From contig CAVOHC010000012.1 in the NCBI GenBank assembly GCA_963695645.1, positions 1,116,001-1,180,000 of the forward strand: a DNA stretch of 64,000 bases, read 5' to 3'. The notes beneath the pieces were generated by a model. That model had not been told where the DNA came from. It saw nothing but the letters and a program-made list of their open reading frames with translations, and searched no databases. Source of the DNA: DATBGO01 sp963695645. Its GTDB lineage: Bacteria; Actinomycetota; Actinomycetes; Streptosporangiales; Streptosporangiaceae. The translations under genes and the position numbers were made by a program. Positions 8,019-16,875 of this stretch are shown here, one piece after another. Positions within the stretch are counted from its first letter, which is position 1. Every line of letters begins with the position of its first letter.

Positions 8019-9479
8019 GTGACAGCATGTGAACCCGGCCTGGACCGTCCGCAGGAGCTGCTGCGTAACTTCGTGAACGGCGACTACGTGCCCGTGCAGG
8101 ATGGCCGGGCCAGCGACATCGTCGATCCGAGCACTGGCGAAGCCTATGCGCGCGCGCCGGTATCAGGAGTCGCTGATGTCGACGCTGCGCTCCGGGCCGC
8201 CGCCGCGGCGCAGCCGGCCTGGCGCGACGCCACGCCCGCCGAACGCAGCCTGGCACTGCTCAGGTTCGCCGACGCGATCGAAGCGCGGTCGGAGGATCTG
8301 GTCGCGGCCGAGTCGCGTAATACCGGCAAGCCGGTGGGAATGACGAGGTCAGATGAGGTCCCGCCGCTTGCCGACGAGCTGAGGTTCTTCGCCGGGGCGG
8401 CCCGCCTGCTGGACGGCAAATCGGCCGGGGAGTACCTTGCCGGCTACACCTCGATGGTCCGGCGCGAGCCGGTCGGGGTATGTGCGCAGGTCACGCCGTG
8501 GAACTACCCGATGATGATGGCCGTGTGGAAGTTCGCGCCTGCGATCGCGGCCGGCAACACCGTGGTCCTGAAGCCGTCGGACACCACGCCTGTCTCGACG
8601 CTCCTGCTGGCTGAGATCGCGGCCGAGTTCCTGCCCCCCGGGGTCCTGAACGTGATCTGCGGCGACCGGGATACCGGCCGCGCGCTGGTCGCCCACGAGA
8701 TACCGCAGATGGTGTCGATCACCGGCTCGGTGCGAGCCGGAATCGAGGTGGCGCAGGCAGCCGCGCCCGGCCTGAAGCGGGTCCACCTCGAACTCGGCGG
8801 CAAGGCGCCGGTCATCGTTTTCGACGATGCCGATGCGGGGCGGACCGCGGCGCAGATCGCTGACGCTGGCTACTACAACGCCGGGCAGGACTGCACGGCG
8901 GCGACCCGGGTGCTCGCGGGCCCCCGGATCGCCGATGACCTGACCGACGCGCTCGTCGAGCGGGCCCGCGCGGTCCAGACCGGCGGCCTTGACCAGCCGG
9001 ATGCCGACTACGGGCCGCTGAATAACCCGGCGCAGCTGGCGCGCGTGGAGGGCTTCTTGCGCCGGACGCCTGATCACGCCGGCGTCCTGACCGGTGGCCA
9101 GCGGGTGGGCGAGCGCGGCTACTGCTTCGCCCCGACGGTGGTCACGGGCCTGCGCCAGCACGACGAGATGATCCAGGACGAGATCTTCGGCCCGGTCATC
9201 ACCGTGCAGCGGTTCAGCTCCGAAGATCAGGCGCTGAGCTGGGCGAACGGGGTCAAGTACGGGCTGGCCGCCAGTGTCTGGACGGCCGACCACGGACGGG
9301 CCATGCGGATGGCGCGGCAGCTGGACTTCGGCGTGGTGTGGATCAACACGCACGTCCCGTTCGTATCCGAGATGCCGCACGGCGGCTTCAAGAGCTCGGG
9401 TTACGGCAAGGACCTGTCCGGCTACGGGTTTGACGACTACACCCGGATCAAGCACGTCATGAGCAGCCTCGGCAGCTGA
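8019..9479 (+). CDS. Aldehyde dehydrogenase, PatD-like gamma-aminobutyraldehyde dehydrogenase
   Basis: This NAD(P)-dependent enzyme (486 residues) oxidises an aldehyde to its acid. The cofactor-site motif TPWNYPMMMAVWKFAPAIAA, the glutamate motif LELGGKAPVIVFDDAD and the catalytic cysteine in NAGQDCTAATRV are intact. GQDCTAA is typical of E. coli PatD-type enzymes, which convert gamma-aminobutyraldehyde (1-pyrroline) to GABA. It diverges from the Lrp regulator and the omega-aminotransferase that would make this aldehyde from putrescine, and gabT lies downstream. The GTG start has GGGAGG 5 nt upstream. A related betaine-aldehyde-type substrate cannot be excluded. Confidence 0.88.
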   Translation: MTACEPGLDRPQELLRNFVNGDYVPVQDGRASDIVDPSTGEAYARAPVSGVADVDAALRAAAAAQPAWRDATPAERSLALLRFADAIEARSEDLVAAESRNTGKPVGMTRSDEVPPLADELRFFAGAARLLDGKSAGEYLAGYTSMVRREPVGVCAQVTPWNYPMMMAVWKFAPAIAAGNTVVLKPSDTTPVSTLLLAEIAAEFLPPGVLNVICGDRDTGRALVAHEIPQMVSITGSVRAGIEVAQAAAPGLKRVHLELGGKAPVIVFDDADAGRTAAQIADAGYYNAGQDCTAATRVLAGPRIADDLTDALVERARAVQTGGLDQPDADYGPLNNPAQLARVEGFLRRTPDHAGVLTGGQRVGERGYCFAPTVVTGLRQHDEMIQDEIFGPVITVQRFSSEDQALSWANGVKYGLAASVWTADHGRAMRMARQLDFGVVWINTHVPFVSEMPHGGFKSSGYGKDLSGYGFDDYTRIKHVMSSLGS

Positions 9480-9513
9480 GCAGCTGGCAGGTCATTACCG
9501 TATCTTCGGCCAT

Positions 9514-9666
9514 ATGCGGCAGATCAGCGCGGTCTTGATCGACATTGATGGGGTACTCGCCGTCTCCTGGCGGCCGCTGCCCGGAGCCGTCGAGGCGATC
9601 AGCTGGCTGCGCCATCCGCCGCGAGGCGGCCGGCCATCTGCTGGCTGGCCAGTGCCAGCACCATGA
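9514..9666 (+). pseudogene. Remnant of a HAD-superfamily hydrolase (N-terminus only)
   Basis: The frame starts MRQISAVLIDIDGVLAVSW and continues RPLPGAVEAISWLR. The DIDGVL stretch is HAD motif I with the nucleophile aspartate, and the following cap-loop sequence is typical of HAD-IIA phosphatases. After about 33 residues the similarity stops, and the frame ends at 9666 after 50 codons; the family normally has about 250 residues. The rest of the 9480-9809 gap shows no continuation. It looks like a deletion scar between the dehydrogenase and the pyrimidine genes. Confidence 0.7.
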
Positions 9667-9809
9667 TCGCAACGTTACGGCGACCGCGGCACCGGGCCGT
9701 CGGGCGCGCTAGCCCGTACAGCCCAAGCCGGCTATAACCGGTTCACCGGGCGCCGGGGCCATCAACGCCATCGGAGGATGAGCCGGAGAACGAGGAGGAC
9801 GAGGAAAGC

Positions 9810-10652
9810 GTGACAGAGATCGTCAAGGCGGGACTGGTTCAGCAGCGCTGGACCGGCGACAAGGAATCAATGATCGCCCACGCGGTCGACGCCATCGGCG
9901 TGGCCGCTTCCGCTGGCGCCCAGATCGTCTGCCTGCAGGAGCTGTTCTACGGGCCGTATTTCTGCCAGGTCCAGGACACGGACTACTTCTCCTACACCGA
10001 GGCGATCCCGGACGGCCCCACTACCGAGCAGATGCGCGACGTGGCCAGGCGGCACGGCGTGGTCCTTATCGTGCCCATGTACGAAGCGGAGCAGCCGGGT
10101 CTCTACTTCAACACCGCCGCGGTCATCGACGCCGACGGGAGCTATCTCGGTAAGTACCGCAAGACCCATCTCCCGCAGGTCAGGGGGTTCTGGGAGAAGT
10201 TCTACTTCCGTCCGGGCAACCTCGGTTATCCGGTCTTCGACACCGCCGTCGGCCGGATCGGGGTGTACATCTGCTACGACAGGCACTTCCCGGAAGGTTG
10301 GCGCGCCCTAGGCCTGGCCGGGGCGCGGATCGTGTTCAACCCGTCCGCCACCAGCCGCGGCCTGTCGCAGTACCTGTGGCGGCTTGAGCAGACCGCGGCC
10401 GCGGTCGCCAACGAGTACTTTGTCGGCACGATCAACCGCGTCGGCGTGGAGCCGCTCGGCGACAACGACTTCTACGGGCAGACCTATTTCGCCGATCCCC
10501 GCGGCCAGCTGATCGGTGACGCGGCGTCCGATTCCGGCGAAGAGGTGGTGGTCCGGGATCTGGACATGGACCAGCTGCAGGAAGTGCGGCAGCTGTGGGC
10601 CTTCTACCGGGACCGGCGCCCGGACGCCTACGGCCTGCTGACCCAGCCGTGA
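9810..10652 (+). CDS. Beta-ureidopropionase (N-carbamoyl-beta-alanine amidohydrolase)
   Basis: This 280-residue nitrilase-superfamily enzyme hydrolyses N-carbamoyl-beta-alanine to beta-alanine, CO2 and ammonia, the third step of reductive pyrimidine breakdown. The catalytic triad is visible as Glu44 (LQELFYGPYF), Lys118 (KYRKTHLPQV) and Cys155 (VYICYDRHFPEGWR). The RGFWEKFYFRPGN stretch is typical of the beta-ureidopropionase branch. It uses a GTG start with GAGGAAA just upstream. Its stop is 13 bp before the dihydropyrimidinase start, so both are in one operon. An N-carbamoyl-D-amino-acid amidase is the main alternative; context favours the pyrimidine route. Confidence 0.9.
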   Translation: MTEIVKAGLVQQRWTGDKESMIAHAVDAIGVAASAGAQIVCLQELFYGPYFCQVQDTDYFSYTEAIPDGPTTEQMRDVARRHGVVLIVPMYEAEQPGLYFNTAAVIDADGSYLGKYRKTHLPQVRGFWEKFYFRPGNLGYPVFDTAVGRIGVYICYDRHFPEGWRALGLAGARIVFNPSATSRGLSQYLWRLEQTAAAVANEYFVGTINRVGVEPLGDNDFYGQTYFADPRGQLIGDAASDSGEEVVVRDLDMDQLQEVRQLWAFYRDRRPDAYGLLTQP

Positions 10653-10665
10653 ACCGGAGGCACTG

Positions 10666-12069
10666 ATGCGAACCCTCATCACCGGCGGGACCGTGGTCGC
10701 CGCGACCGGCGCTACCGCCATGGAGGTGCTGGCCGACGGCGAGCGGATCGCCGCGCTCGCCACGCCAGGCACCGAGCTGGCAGCTTCCTGGGCGGCAGCC
10801 GCCGACCGGGTGATCGACGCCACCGGCAGGTACGTGCTGCCTGGCGGCATCGACGCGCACACGCATATGGAGATGCCGTTCGGCGGCACCCTCTCCAGCG
10901 ACACCTTCGAGACCGGCACCAGCGCAGCGGCCTGGGGGGGCACCACGACGATCATTGATTTCGCCGTCCAGGCCAAGGGCAAGTCGCTGCTGTCCGCCCT
11001 GGACACCTGGCAGGCCAAGGCTGACGGCAAGTGCGCCATCGACTACGGAATGCACATGATCGTGTCCGACGTCAACGACGCGACCCTGAAGGAGATGGAT
11101 GCCTGCATCGACCTGGGCGTGAGCAGCTTCAAGCTGTTCATGGCGTATCCGGGGGTGCTGTACTCGACCGACGGCGAGATCCTGCGGGCCATGCAGCAGG
11201 CCTCGCGGAACGGCGCCGTGGTGATGATGCACGCGGAGAACGGCATCGCGATCGATCAGCTGGTCATCCAGGCGCTGGCGGCGGGCAGGACCGAGCCAGT
11301 CCAGCACAGCCTGACCCGGCCGCCTGAGCTTGAAGGCGAGGCAACCTCGCGGGCTATCGCCCTGGCCAAGGTGACCGGCTGTCCGCTGTACGTGGTGCAC
11401 CTGACGGCGTCGCAGGCGCTCGATGCGATCACCGCGGCGCGCGACACCGGCCAGAACGTGTTCGCCGAGACCTGCCCGCAGTACCTGTACCTGTCGATCG
11501 ACGACCTGGCCAGGCCGGGGTTCGAGGGCGCCAAGTTCGTGGCGTCGCCGCCGCTGCGGCCGAAGGAGCACCAGGGCTCGCTGTGGCGCGGGCTCCGTAC
11601 CAACGACCTGGCCGTGGTCTCGACCGATCACTGCCCGTTCTGTTTCGTGGAGCAGAAGGAACTCGGGCGGGGCGACTTCTCCAAGATCCCGAACGGCATC
11701 CCCAGCGTGGAACACCGGATGGACCTGCTGCACCAGGGCGTGGCAGCCGGGAAGCTCTCCCTGACCCGCTGGGTCGAGGTCGCCGCCACCACGCCAGCCA
11801 GGATGTTCGGGCTCTACCCGCGCAAGGGCACGATCCAGCCCGGATCCGACGCCGACATCGTCATTTACGATCCGCACGCCAGGCAGGTGCTCTCCGCCGC
11901 CACCCACCACATGAACGTGGACTACTCGGCCTACGAGGGCATCGAGGTCACCGGGCGGGTGGAGACGGTGCTGTCGCGCGGCCGGATCGTGATCGACGCC
12001 GGCAGGTACCGAGGCGTGCCCGGCCACGGCCGCTTCCTGCAGCGGGACCTGTGCCAGTACCTGAACTGA
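10666..12069 (+). CDS. hydA: Dihydropyrimidinase / D-hydantoinase
   Basis: The enzyme (467 residues) opens the ring of dihydrouracil or dihydrothymine to give the N-carbamoyl-beta-amino acid. It is a cytosolic amidohydrolase with a binuclear zinc site. Visible ligands are the HTH of GGIDAHTHMEMPFGG, the lysine that is carboxylated in SSFKLFMAYPGV, His in MMHAENG and VVHLTAS, and the aspartate of STDHCPF. Length is normal. It lies 13 bp after beta-ureidopropionase and before an aminotransferase and MmsA, which together make a nearly complete route to acetyl-CoA. Hydantoins could also be substrates. Confidence 0.94.
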   Translation: MRTLITGGTVVAATGATAMEVLADGERIAALATPGTELAASWAAAADRVIDATGRYVLPGGIDAHTHMEMPFGGTLSSDTFETGTSAAAWGGTTTIIDFAVQAKGKSLLSALDTWQAKADGKCAIDYGMHMIVSDVNDATLKEMDACIDLGVSSFKLFMAYPGVLYSTDGEILRAMQQASRNGAVVMMHAENGIAIDQLVIQALAAGRTEPVQHSLTRPPELEGEATSRAIALAKVTGCPLYVVHLTASQALDAITAARDTGQNVFAETCPQYLYLSIDDLARPGFEGAKFVASPPLRPKEHQGSLWRGLRTNDLAVVSTDHCPFCFVEQKELGRGDFSKIPNGIPSVEHRMDLLHQGVAAGKLSLTRWVEVAATTPARMFGLYPRKGTIQPGSDADIVIYDPHARQVLSAATHHMNVDYSAYEGIEVTGRVETVLSRGRIVIDAGRYRGVPGHGRFLQRDLCQYLN

Positions 12070-12161
12070 GCGGCGGCAGCTACATACCGTCCGGGATGGC
12101 GGCCATCAGCTGACACTCGGTCCTTGCCGCGGTGGTGTGGTTATACGGCAGACTGGGCAGC

Positions 12162-13469
12162 ATGACGGACCTTATCGCGCGTCACCGCAGCGTCATCCCG
12201 AAATGGGTCGCGCTCTACTATGATCAGCCGCTTGAGCTGGTCAGTGGCAAAGGCAGCCGGGTCACCGACGCATCCGGCCGCAGTTACCTCGACTTCTTCT
12301 GCGGCATCCTCACCAACATGCTCGGCTACGACCTGCCCGAGGTGCGCGAGGCGGTCGAGCGGCAGCTTGCCACCGGCGTCGTGCACACGTCGACGCTGTA
12401 CCTGATCCGTAGCCAGGTGGAGCTGGCCGAGAAGATCGCCAGGCTGTCCGGCATCGCCGACGCCAAGGTGTTCTTCACCAACTCAGGTACCGAGGCGAAC
12501 GAGACCGCGCTGCTGCTCGCCACCGCGGCCCGGCGCTCCAGCCAGGTGCTTGCCATGCGCAACAGCTACCACGGCCGGTCGTTCGGCGTGATGGCCATCA
12601 CCGGCAACAGCGGCTGGAAGAGCTCGCAGCTGACCCCCTACAGCGTCCACTACCTGCACGGCACCGACCGGCAGTTGCCGGCCTTCGCCGGGCTCTCCGA
12701 CGCCGATTACATCCATGCCTGCGCGGCGGACCTGCGGCACGTGCTGGCCACCGCCACCGCAGGTGACGTGGCGTGCCTGATCGCCGAGCCGATCCAGGGT
12801 GTCGGCGGCTTCGCGATGCCCCCGGACCGGCTTTTCGCCGCGTACCAGGAAATCCTCGACGAGCGCGGCATCCTGTTCATCTCCGATGAGGTGCAGACCG
12901 GCTGGGGCCGCACCGGCGAGCACTTCTGGGGCATCGACGCGCACGGCGTGGTGCCGGACATGATGACCTTCGCCAAGGGGCTCGGCAACGGGTTCGCGAT
13001 CGGCGGCGTCGTCGCCCGCGGTGACCTGATGGACGGCCTGACCGGCAACGGCATCTCCACCTTCGGCGGCAACCCGCTGTCGACCACGGCGGCTAACGCG
13101 GCGCTTGACTACCTGCTCTCCCACGACCTGCAGGCCAACGCGGCGGCGCTCGGCGCCGTCATCATCGGCGGGCTGCGGGCGGCCGCCGGGCCGCTGGCAG
13201 CGGTCGGGGACGTCCGCGGCAAGGGCCTGATGTTCGCCGTTGACCTGGTGGATCCGGTCACCGGCGCCCCGGCCCCGGCGCTGGCCACCCGGGTCCTCGA
13301 GGTCACCAGGGAGCGCGGGCTGCTCATCGGCAAGGGCGGCCTGTACGGCCACTCGCTCCGGATGGCGCCCCCGATGACGCTCAGCGGGCCCGAGGCCAAG
13401 GAAGGCCTCGGCATCCTGATCGACTCCCTGCAGGCGGTCAGCCAAGAAGCCGCCCCCGCCGCCTCATGA
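12162..13469 (+). CDS. Class III aminotransferase, likely for beta-alanine / beta-aminoisobutyrate
   Basis: This 435-residue PLP enzyme resembles the AGXT2-type branch of class III transaminases. Motifs include YLDFFCGILTNMLGYD, FFTNSGTEANETALLLAT, YHGRSFGVMAITGN, the aspartate motif LFISDEVQTGWGRTG and the lysine motif MTFAKGLGNGFAIGG. In its operon position, after dihydropyrimidinase and before MmsA, it is expected to convert beta-alanine to malonate semialdehyde and beta-aminoisobutyrate to methylmalonate semialdehyde. ATG 12162 gives the family N-terminus; an in-frame GTG 30 nt upstream is possible. The specificity is inferred from context. Confidence 0.86.
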   Translation: MTDLIARHRSVIPKWVALYYDQPLELVSGKGSRVTDASGRSYLDFFCGILTNMLGYDLPEVREAVERQLATGVVHTSTLYLIRSQVELAEKIARLSGIADAKVFFTNSGTEANETALLLATAARRSSQVLAMRNSYHGRSFGVMAITGNSGWKSSQLTPYSVHYLHGTDRQLPAFAGLSDADYIHACAADLRHVLATATAGDVACLIAEPIQGVGGFAMPPDRLFAAYQEILDERGILFISDEVQTGWGRTGEHFWGIDAHGVVPDMMTFAKGLGNGFAIGGVVARGDLMDGLTGNGISTFGGNPLSTTAANAALDYLLSHDLQANAAALGAVIIGGLRAAAGPLAAVGDVRGKGLMFAVDLVDPVTGAPAPALATRVLEVTRERGLLIGKGGLYGHSLRMAPPMTLSGPEAKEGLGILIDSLQAVSQEAAPAAS

Positions 13470-13485
13470 TCAGCCCGCCGGCTCG

Positions 13486-13740
13486 TGATCACGGTGGATC
13501 GGTGGGCCAGCAGTCCCACCAAAGAACCGCGATCATGGGATCGGCCTTGGCTTCACCTCGTGATCACGGTGGATTGGTGGGCCAGCAGCCCCACCAAGGA
13601 ACCGCGATCATGGGATCGGCCCGGTGCCCGGCTTCACATCGTGATCACGGTGGATTGGTGCGGCCGGAGCCCCACCTAACGACCGTGATCATGGGATCGG
13701 GCGGGGCTGGTTGACCGGGATCATGGAATCGGGCGGGGCG
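13486..13740. repeat. Three tandem hairpin-forming repeats plus a partial copy
   Basis: Units begin at 13486, 13561 and 13642 (spacing 75 and 81 bp), each starting TGATCACGGTGGAT and ending GATCATGGGATCGG; a partial fourth copy lies at about 13711-13738. Within each unit TGATCACGGTGGATTGGTGG pairs imperfectly with CCCACCAAGGAACCGCGATC, giving a stem of about 20 bp around a CCAGCAG loop. The array fills the 363-bp gap between the aminotransferase and mmsA on the same strand. It could attenuate or process the mRNA, or be a REP-like element. Confidence 0.85.
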
Positions 13741-13832
13741 GAGCGGGTGATGAAGCAGGCGAGCGACGGCGCAGTGAGGAGAGGCCAGCTATGAAGCAGG
13801 CGAGCGGCGCGCGGAGCGCGGAGAAGCGAGCA

Positions 13833-15332
13833 ATGAAGCACTGTTCGCACTGGATCGGCGGGAAGCCGTGGGCTGGCAGTGAACCGGCGAGCCGTGGGGA
13901 CATCTACAACCCGGCGACCGGCCAGGTCAGCGGGACCGTGGACTTCGCGTCCGGGACCGAGGTGGGCGCCGCGGTCGACGCCGCAGCCGCTGCCTTCCCG
14001 GCCTGGCGGGATACATCCCTGATTAAACGGGCCGGGGTGCTGTTCTCGTTCCGCGAGCTGCTCCGGGCCCACGCTGACGAGATCGCCGCGCTCATCAGCG
14101 CCGAGCACGGAAAGGTCACCTCCGACGCGGCGGGCGAGGTGGCCCGCGGGCTCGAGGTGGTCGAGTTCGCCTGCGGCCTTCCGCACCTGCTCAAGGGCGG
14201 TTTCTCGGAGAACGTCTCCACAGGGGTTGACGCTTACTCGATCCGCCAGCCGCTCGGCGTCGTGGCCGGCATCACCCCGTTCAACTTCCCGGCCATGGTG
14301 CCGATGTGGATGTTCCCCATCGCGCTCGGCTGCGGCAACTCCTTCGTGCTCAAGCCGTCGGAGAAGGATCCATCGGCGTCGCTGCTGCTGGCCGAGCTGC
14401 TGGCCGAAGCCGGGCTGCCCGACGGGGTGTTCAACGTGGTGCACGGCGGCAAGGACGCGGTGGATGCCCTGCTGACGCACCCGGACGTCCGGGCCGTGAG
14501 CTTCGTCGGATCGACGCCCGTAGCCCGTTATATCTATGAAACCGGCACATCGGCGGGCAAGCGGGTACAGGCCCTGGGGGGGGCCAAGAACCATATGGTC
14601 GTTCTCCCCGATGCCGACCTCGATCTGGCCGCCGACGCCGCGGTGTCGGCGGGTTTCGGATCCGCGGGCGAGCGGTGCATGGCAATCTCCGTCGTCGTCG
14701 CCGTCGACCCGGTCGGCGACGAGCTTGTGGCCAAGATCGCTGAGCGGGTCGCGCGACTGCGAGTCGGCCCCGGCGACGACGAGCGGTCCGAGATGGGGCC
14801 GCTGGTCACCGGCGCGCACCGGGACAAGGTCGCGTCCTACCTGGACTCCGGGGTCGCCGAGGGCGCGGTGCTCGCGGTCGACGGCAGGCAGCACCCGGTG
14901 AGCGGCGGCTCGCCGGACGGGTTCTGGCTGGGACCGAGCGTGCTCGACCGGGTGACGCCGCCGATGAGCTGCTACGCCGACGAGATCTTCGGCCCGGTCC
15001 TGTCGGTGGTCAGGGCGGCCAGCTACGCCGGGGCAGTCGGCGTGGTCAGCGGCAACCGGTACGGCAACGGGACCGCGATCTTCACCAACGACGGTGGCGC
15101 GGCCCGCCGGTTCACCCGCGAGGTCGAGGTCGGGATGGTCGGCATCAACGTGCCGATCCCGGTGCCGATGGCGTTCTACTCGTTCGGCGGCTGGAAGTCG
15201 TCGCTGTTCGGTGACACGCACGTGCACGGCACCGAGGGCGTGCATTTCTACACCCGCGGGAAGGCCGTCACGTCCCGCTGGCTCGACCCCAGCCACGGCG
15301 GCGTCAACCTCGGCTTCCCGCTCAACAGCTAG
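13833..15332 (+). CDS. mmsA: Methylmalonate / malonate semialdehyde dehydrogenase (CoA-acylating)
   Basis: MmsA converts malonate semialdehyde to acetyl-CoA, or methylmalonate semialdehyde to propionyl-CoA, with NAD+ and CoA. The 499-residue form begins MKHCSHWIGGKPWAGS. It shows TPFNFPAMVPMWMFPIALG at the cofactor site, LGGAKNHMVVLPDADLD, and the catalytic cysteine in SAGERCMAISVVVAV, which lacks the usual glutamate pairing as in other CoA-dependent members. An ATG at 13791 would add 14 residues and also has a ribosome site; GGAGAAG before 13833 plus the family N-terminus favour the shorter form. ATGAAGCAGGCGAGCG occurs twice just upstream. It completes beta-alanine catabolism here and can also serve valine breakdown. 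Confidence 0.93.
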   Translation: MKHCSHWIGGKPWAGSEPASRGDIYNPATGQVSGTVDFASGTEVGAAVDAAAAAFPAWRDTSLIKRAGVLFSFRELLRAHADEIAALISAEHGKVTSDAAGEVARGLEVVEFACGLPHLLKGGFSENVSTGVDAYSIRQPLGVVAGITPFNFPAMVPMWMFPIALGCGNSFVLKPSEKDPSASLLLAELLAEAGLPDGVFNVVHGGKDAVDALLTHPDVRAVSFVGSTPVARYIYETGTSAGKRVQALGGAKNHMVVLPDADLDLAADAAVSAGFGSAGERCMAISVVVAVDPVGDELVAKIAERVARLRVGPGDDERSEMGPLVTGAHRDKVASYLDSGVAEGAVLAVDGRQHPVSGGSPDGFWLGPSVLDRVTPPMSCYADEIFGPVLSVVRAASYAGAVGVVSGNRYGNGTAIFTNDGGAARRFTREVEVGMVGINVPIPVPMAFYSFGGWKSSLFGDTHVHGTEGVHFYTRGKAVTSRWLDPSHGGVNLGFPLNS

Positions 15333-15348
15333 CGGGACTTCGCCCCAT

Positions 15349-15463
15349 ACTGGGCGAGCGGGACTGGGCGAGCGGGACTGGGCGAGCGGGACTGTGCGAG
15401 CAGGAACTGTGCGAGCAGGAACTGTGCGAGCAGGAACTGTGCGAGCAGGGACTGTGCGAGCGG
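15349..15463. repeat. Tandem array of 14- and 15-bp units between mmsA and gabT
   Basis: Three 14-bp units (ACTGGGCGAGCGGG, 15349-15390) are followed by four 15-bp units (ACTGTGCGAGCAGGA or GGG ending, 15391-15450) and a partial unit. The array fills the gap between convergent genes and ends 4 bp before the gabT stop. No frame or stem-loop function is evident. Confidence 0.9.
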
Positions 15464-15466
15464 CTG

Positions 15467-16825
15467 CTACAGCCCGGCGAACGCGTCCTCTAGGATCGAG
15501 AGCCCCTCGGTCAGCAGTTGCTCGCCAATCACCAGCGGCGGCAGGAAGCGCAGCACGTTGCCGAAAGTTCCGCAGGTGAGGACGACGAGCCCGGCGGCAT
15601 GACACGACTTGGCGACCTTGCCCGCCGCCGCCGCGTCCGGTACCAGAGTGCCCGGCTGAACAAGCTCGACGGCGAGCATCGCGCCACGGCCGCGCACATC
15701 GCCGATGACCGGATACGCCTCGGCGAGCTTGCGCAGCCGTGGCAGCATGATGTCGCCGACCCGGCGCGCCGCAGCCGGCAGGTCCTCCTTGGCCATGGTG
15801 TCGATCGCGCCGAGCGCGGCGGCGCACGCTACCGGATTGCCGCCGAAGGTCCCGCCGAGGCCGCCGGGGTGCACGGCGTCCATCATCTCCGCGCGCCCGG
15901 TGACGCCGGCCAGCGGCAACCCGCCCGCGATGCCCTTGGCGGTGGTGATCAGGTCGGGGACCACGCCTTCGTGATCGCAGGCGAACCAGTCACCAGACCG
16001 GCAGAACCCGGACTGGATCTCATCGGCGACCAGCGCGATCCCGTTGTCCCTGCAGTAGGCGGCGAGGCCTGGCAGGAATCCGTCGGGCGGCACGATGAAA
16101 CCGCCCTCGCCCTGGATCGGCTCGATGACCACCGCAGCCACGTTCTGCTCACCGACCTGGGTGTGGATCAGCCCGGTCACCACGTCTAGCGCCTCGGCCG
16201 CGCACCGGGCTGGGCCGCCTGGCCAGCGCAGCGGGTAGGCCATCGGCACCCGGTAGACATCCGAGGCGAACGGCCCGAATCCCTGCTTGTAGGGCATGTT
16301 CTTGGCAGTCATCGCCATCGTGAGGTTGGTCCGGCCATGGTAGGCGTGATCGAAGACCACGACTGCGGACCGGCCGGTCGCATGCCTGGCGATCTTGACC
16401 GCGTTCTCGACGGCCTCGGCGCCGGAGTTGAAAAGCGCCGAACGCTTGTCGAAGTCGCCGGGCGTCACGCGGTTGAGTTCCTCGCAGACCGCGACGTAGC
16501 CCTCGTAAGGGGCGACCATGAAGCAGGTATGGGTGAACTGCGCCACCTGCCGGGTGACTCGCTCGACCACCAGTTCGGCGCTGTTGCCGACCGACGTCAC
16601 GGCGATCCCGGAACCGAAGTCGATCAGCGAGTTGCCGTCCGCGTCGACGACCACGCCGCCGCCCGCGGCGGTGACGAACACCGGCAGGACGTGGCTGAGC
16701 CCGCGGGCGACACTGCGCTGGCGCCGGTCGAGCAGCTGCCGCGAGGCGGGCCCGGGGATCTCGGTGACGAGGCGGCGTTCCTGGGCGAGCGCCGGGCCGC
16801 CCACGGGGGATGCGTGCATGTCCAT
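15467..16825 (-). CDS. gabT: 4-aminobutyrate--2-oxoglutarate transaminase
   Basis: GabT converts GABA and 2-oxoglutarate to succinate semialdehyde and glutamate. The 452-residue protein closely follows the actinobacterial GabT pattern: RRLVTEIPGPASRQL, LIDFGSGIAVTSVGNS, FTHTCFMVAPYEGYVAVCEE, LFNSGAEAVENAVKIARHAT, FDHAYHGRTNLTMAMTAK, VVIEPIQGEGGFIVPPDGFL, VADEIQSGFCRSG, and the lysine motif LITTAKGIAGGLPLAG. It starts 50 bp after the stop of the enolase-superfamily gene on the same strand. It probably receives GABA from the PatD-like enzyme. The matching succinate-semialdehyde dehydrogenase is not in the window. Confidence 0.94.
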   Translation of the reverse strand: MDMHASPVGGPALAQERRLVTEIPGPASRQLLDRRQRSVARGLSHVLPVFVTAAGGGVVVDADGNSLIDFGSGIAVTSVGNSAELVVERVTRQVAQFTHTCFMVAPYEGYVAVCEELNRVTPGDFDKRSALFNSGAEAVENAVKIARHATGRSAVVVFDHAYHGRTNLTMAMTAKNMPYKQGFGPFASDVYRVPMAYPLRWPGGPARCAAEALDVVTGLIHTQVGEQNVAAVVIEPIQGEGGFIVPPDGFLPGLAAYCRDNGIALVADEIQSGFCRSGDWFACDHEGVVPDLITTAKGIAGGLPLAGVTGRAEMMDAVHPGGLGGTFGGNPVACAAALGAIDTMAKEDLPAAARRVGDIMLPRLRKLAEAYPVIGDVRGRGAMLAVELVQPGTLVPDAAAAGKVAKSCHAAGLVVLTCGTFGNVLRFLPPLVIGEQLLTEGLSILEDAFAGL

Positions 16826-16875
16826 ACCGCGACAATAGACCTAGCGCAGTCGCAGGCCGAGACGGCTGGCCCAGG

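Noticed and set aside
10432..12027. 531-codon minus-strand frame opposite hydA and the nitrilase end
   Set aside because: Shadow of dihydropyrimidinase; composition dominated by His, Arg, Gly and Val without domain motifs.
15349..15463. CRISPR-like array
   Set aside because: Units are 14-15 bp and contiguous without unique spacers; no cas genes nearby.
13689..15827. 712-codon minus-strand open frame opposite mmsA
   Set aside because: It is antisense to a gene with clear MmsA motifs, rich in Arg/Pro/Gly/His, and matches no family; high GC keeps such frames open.
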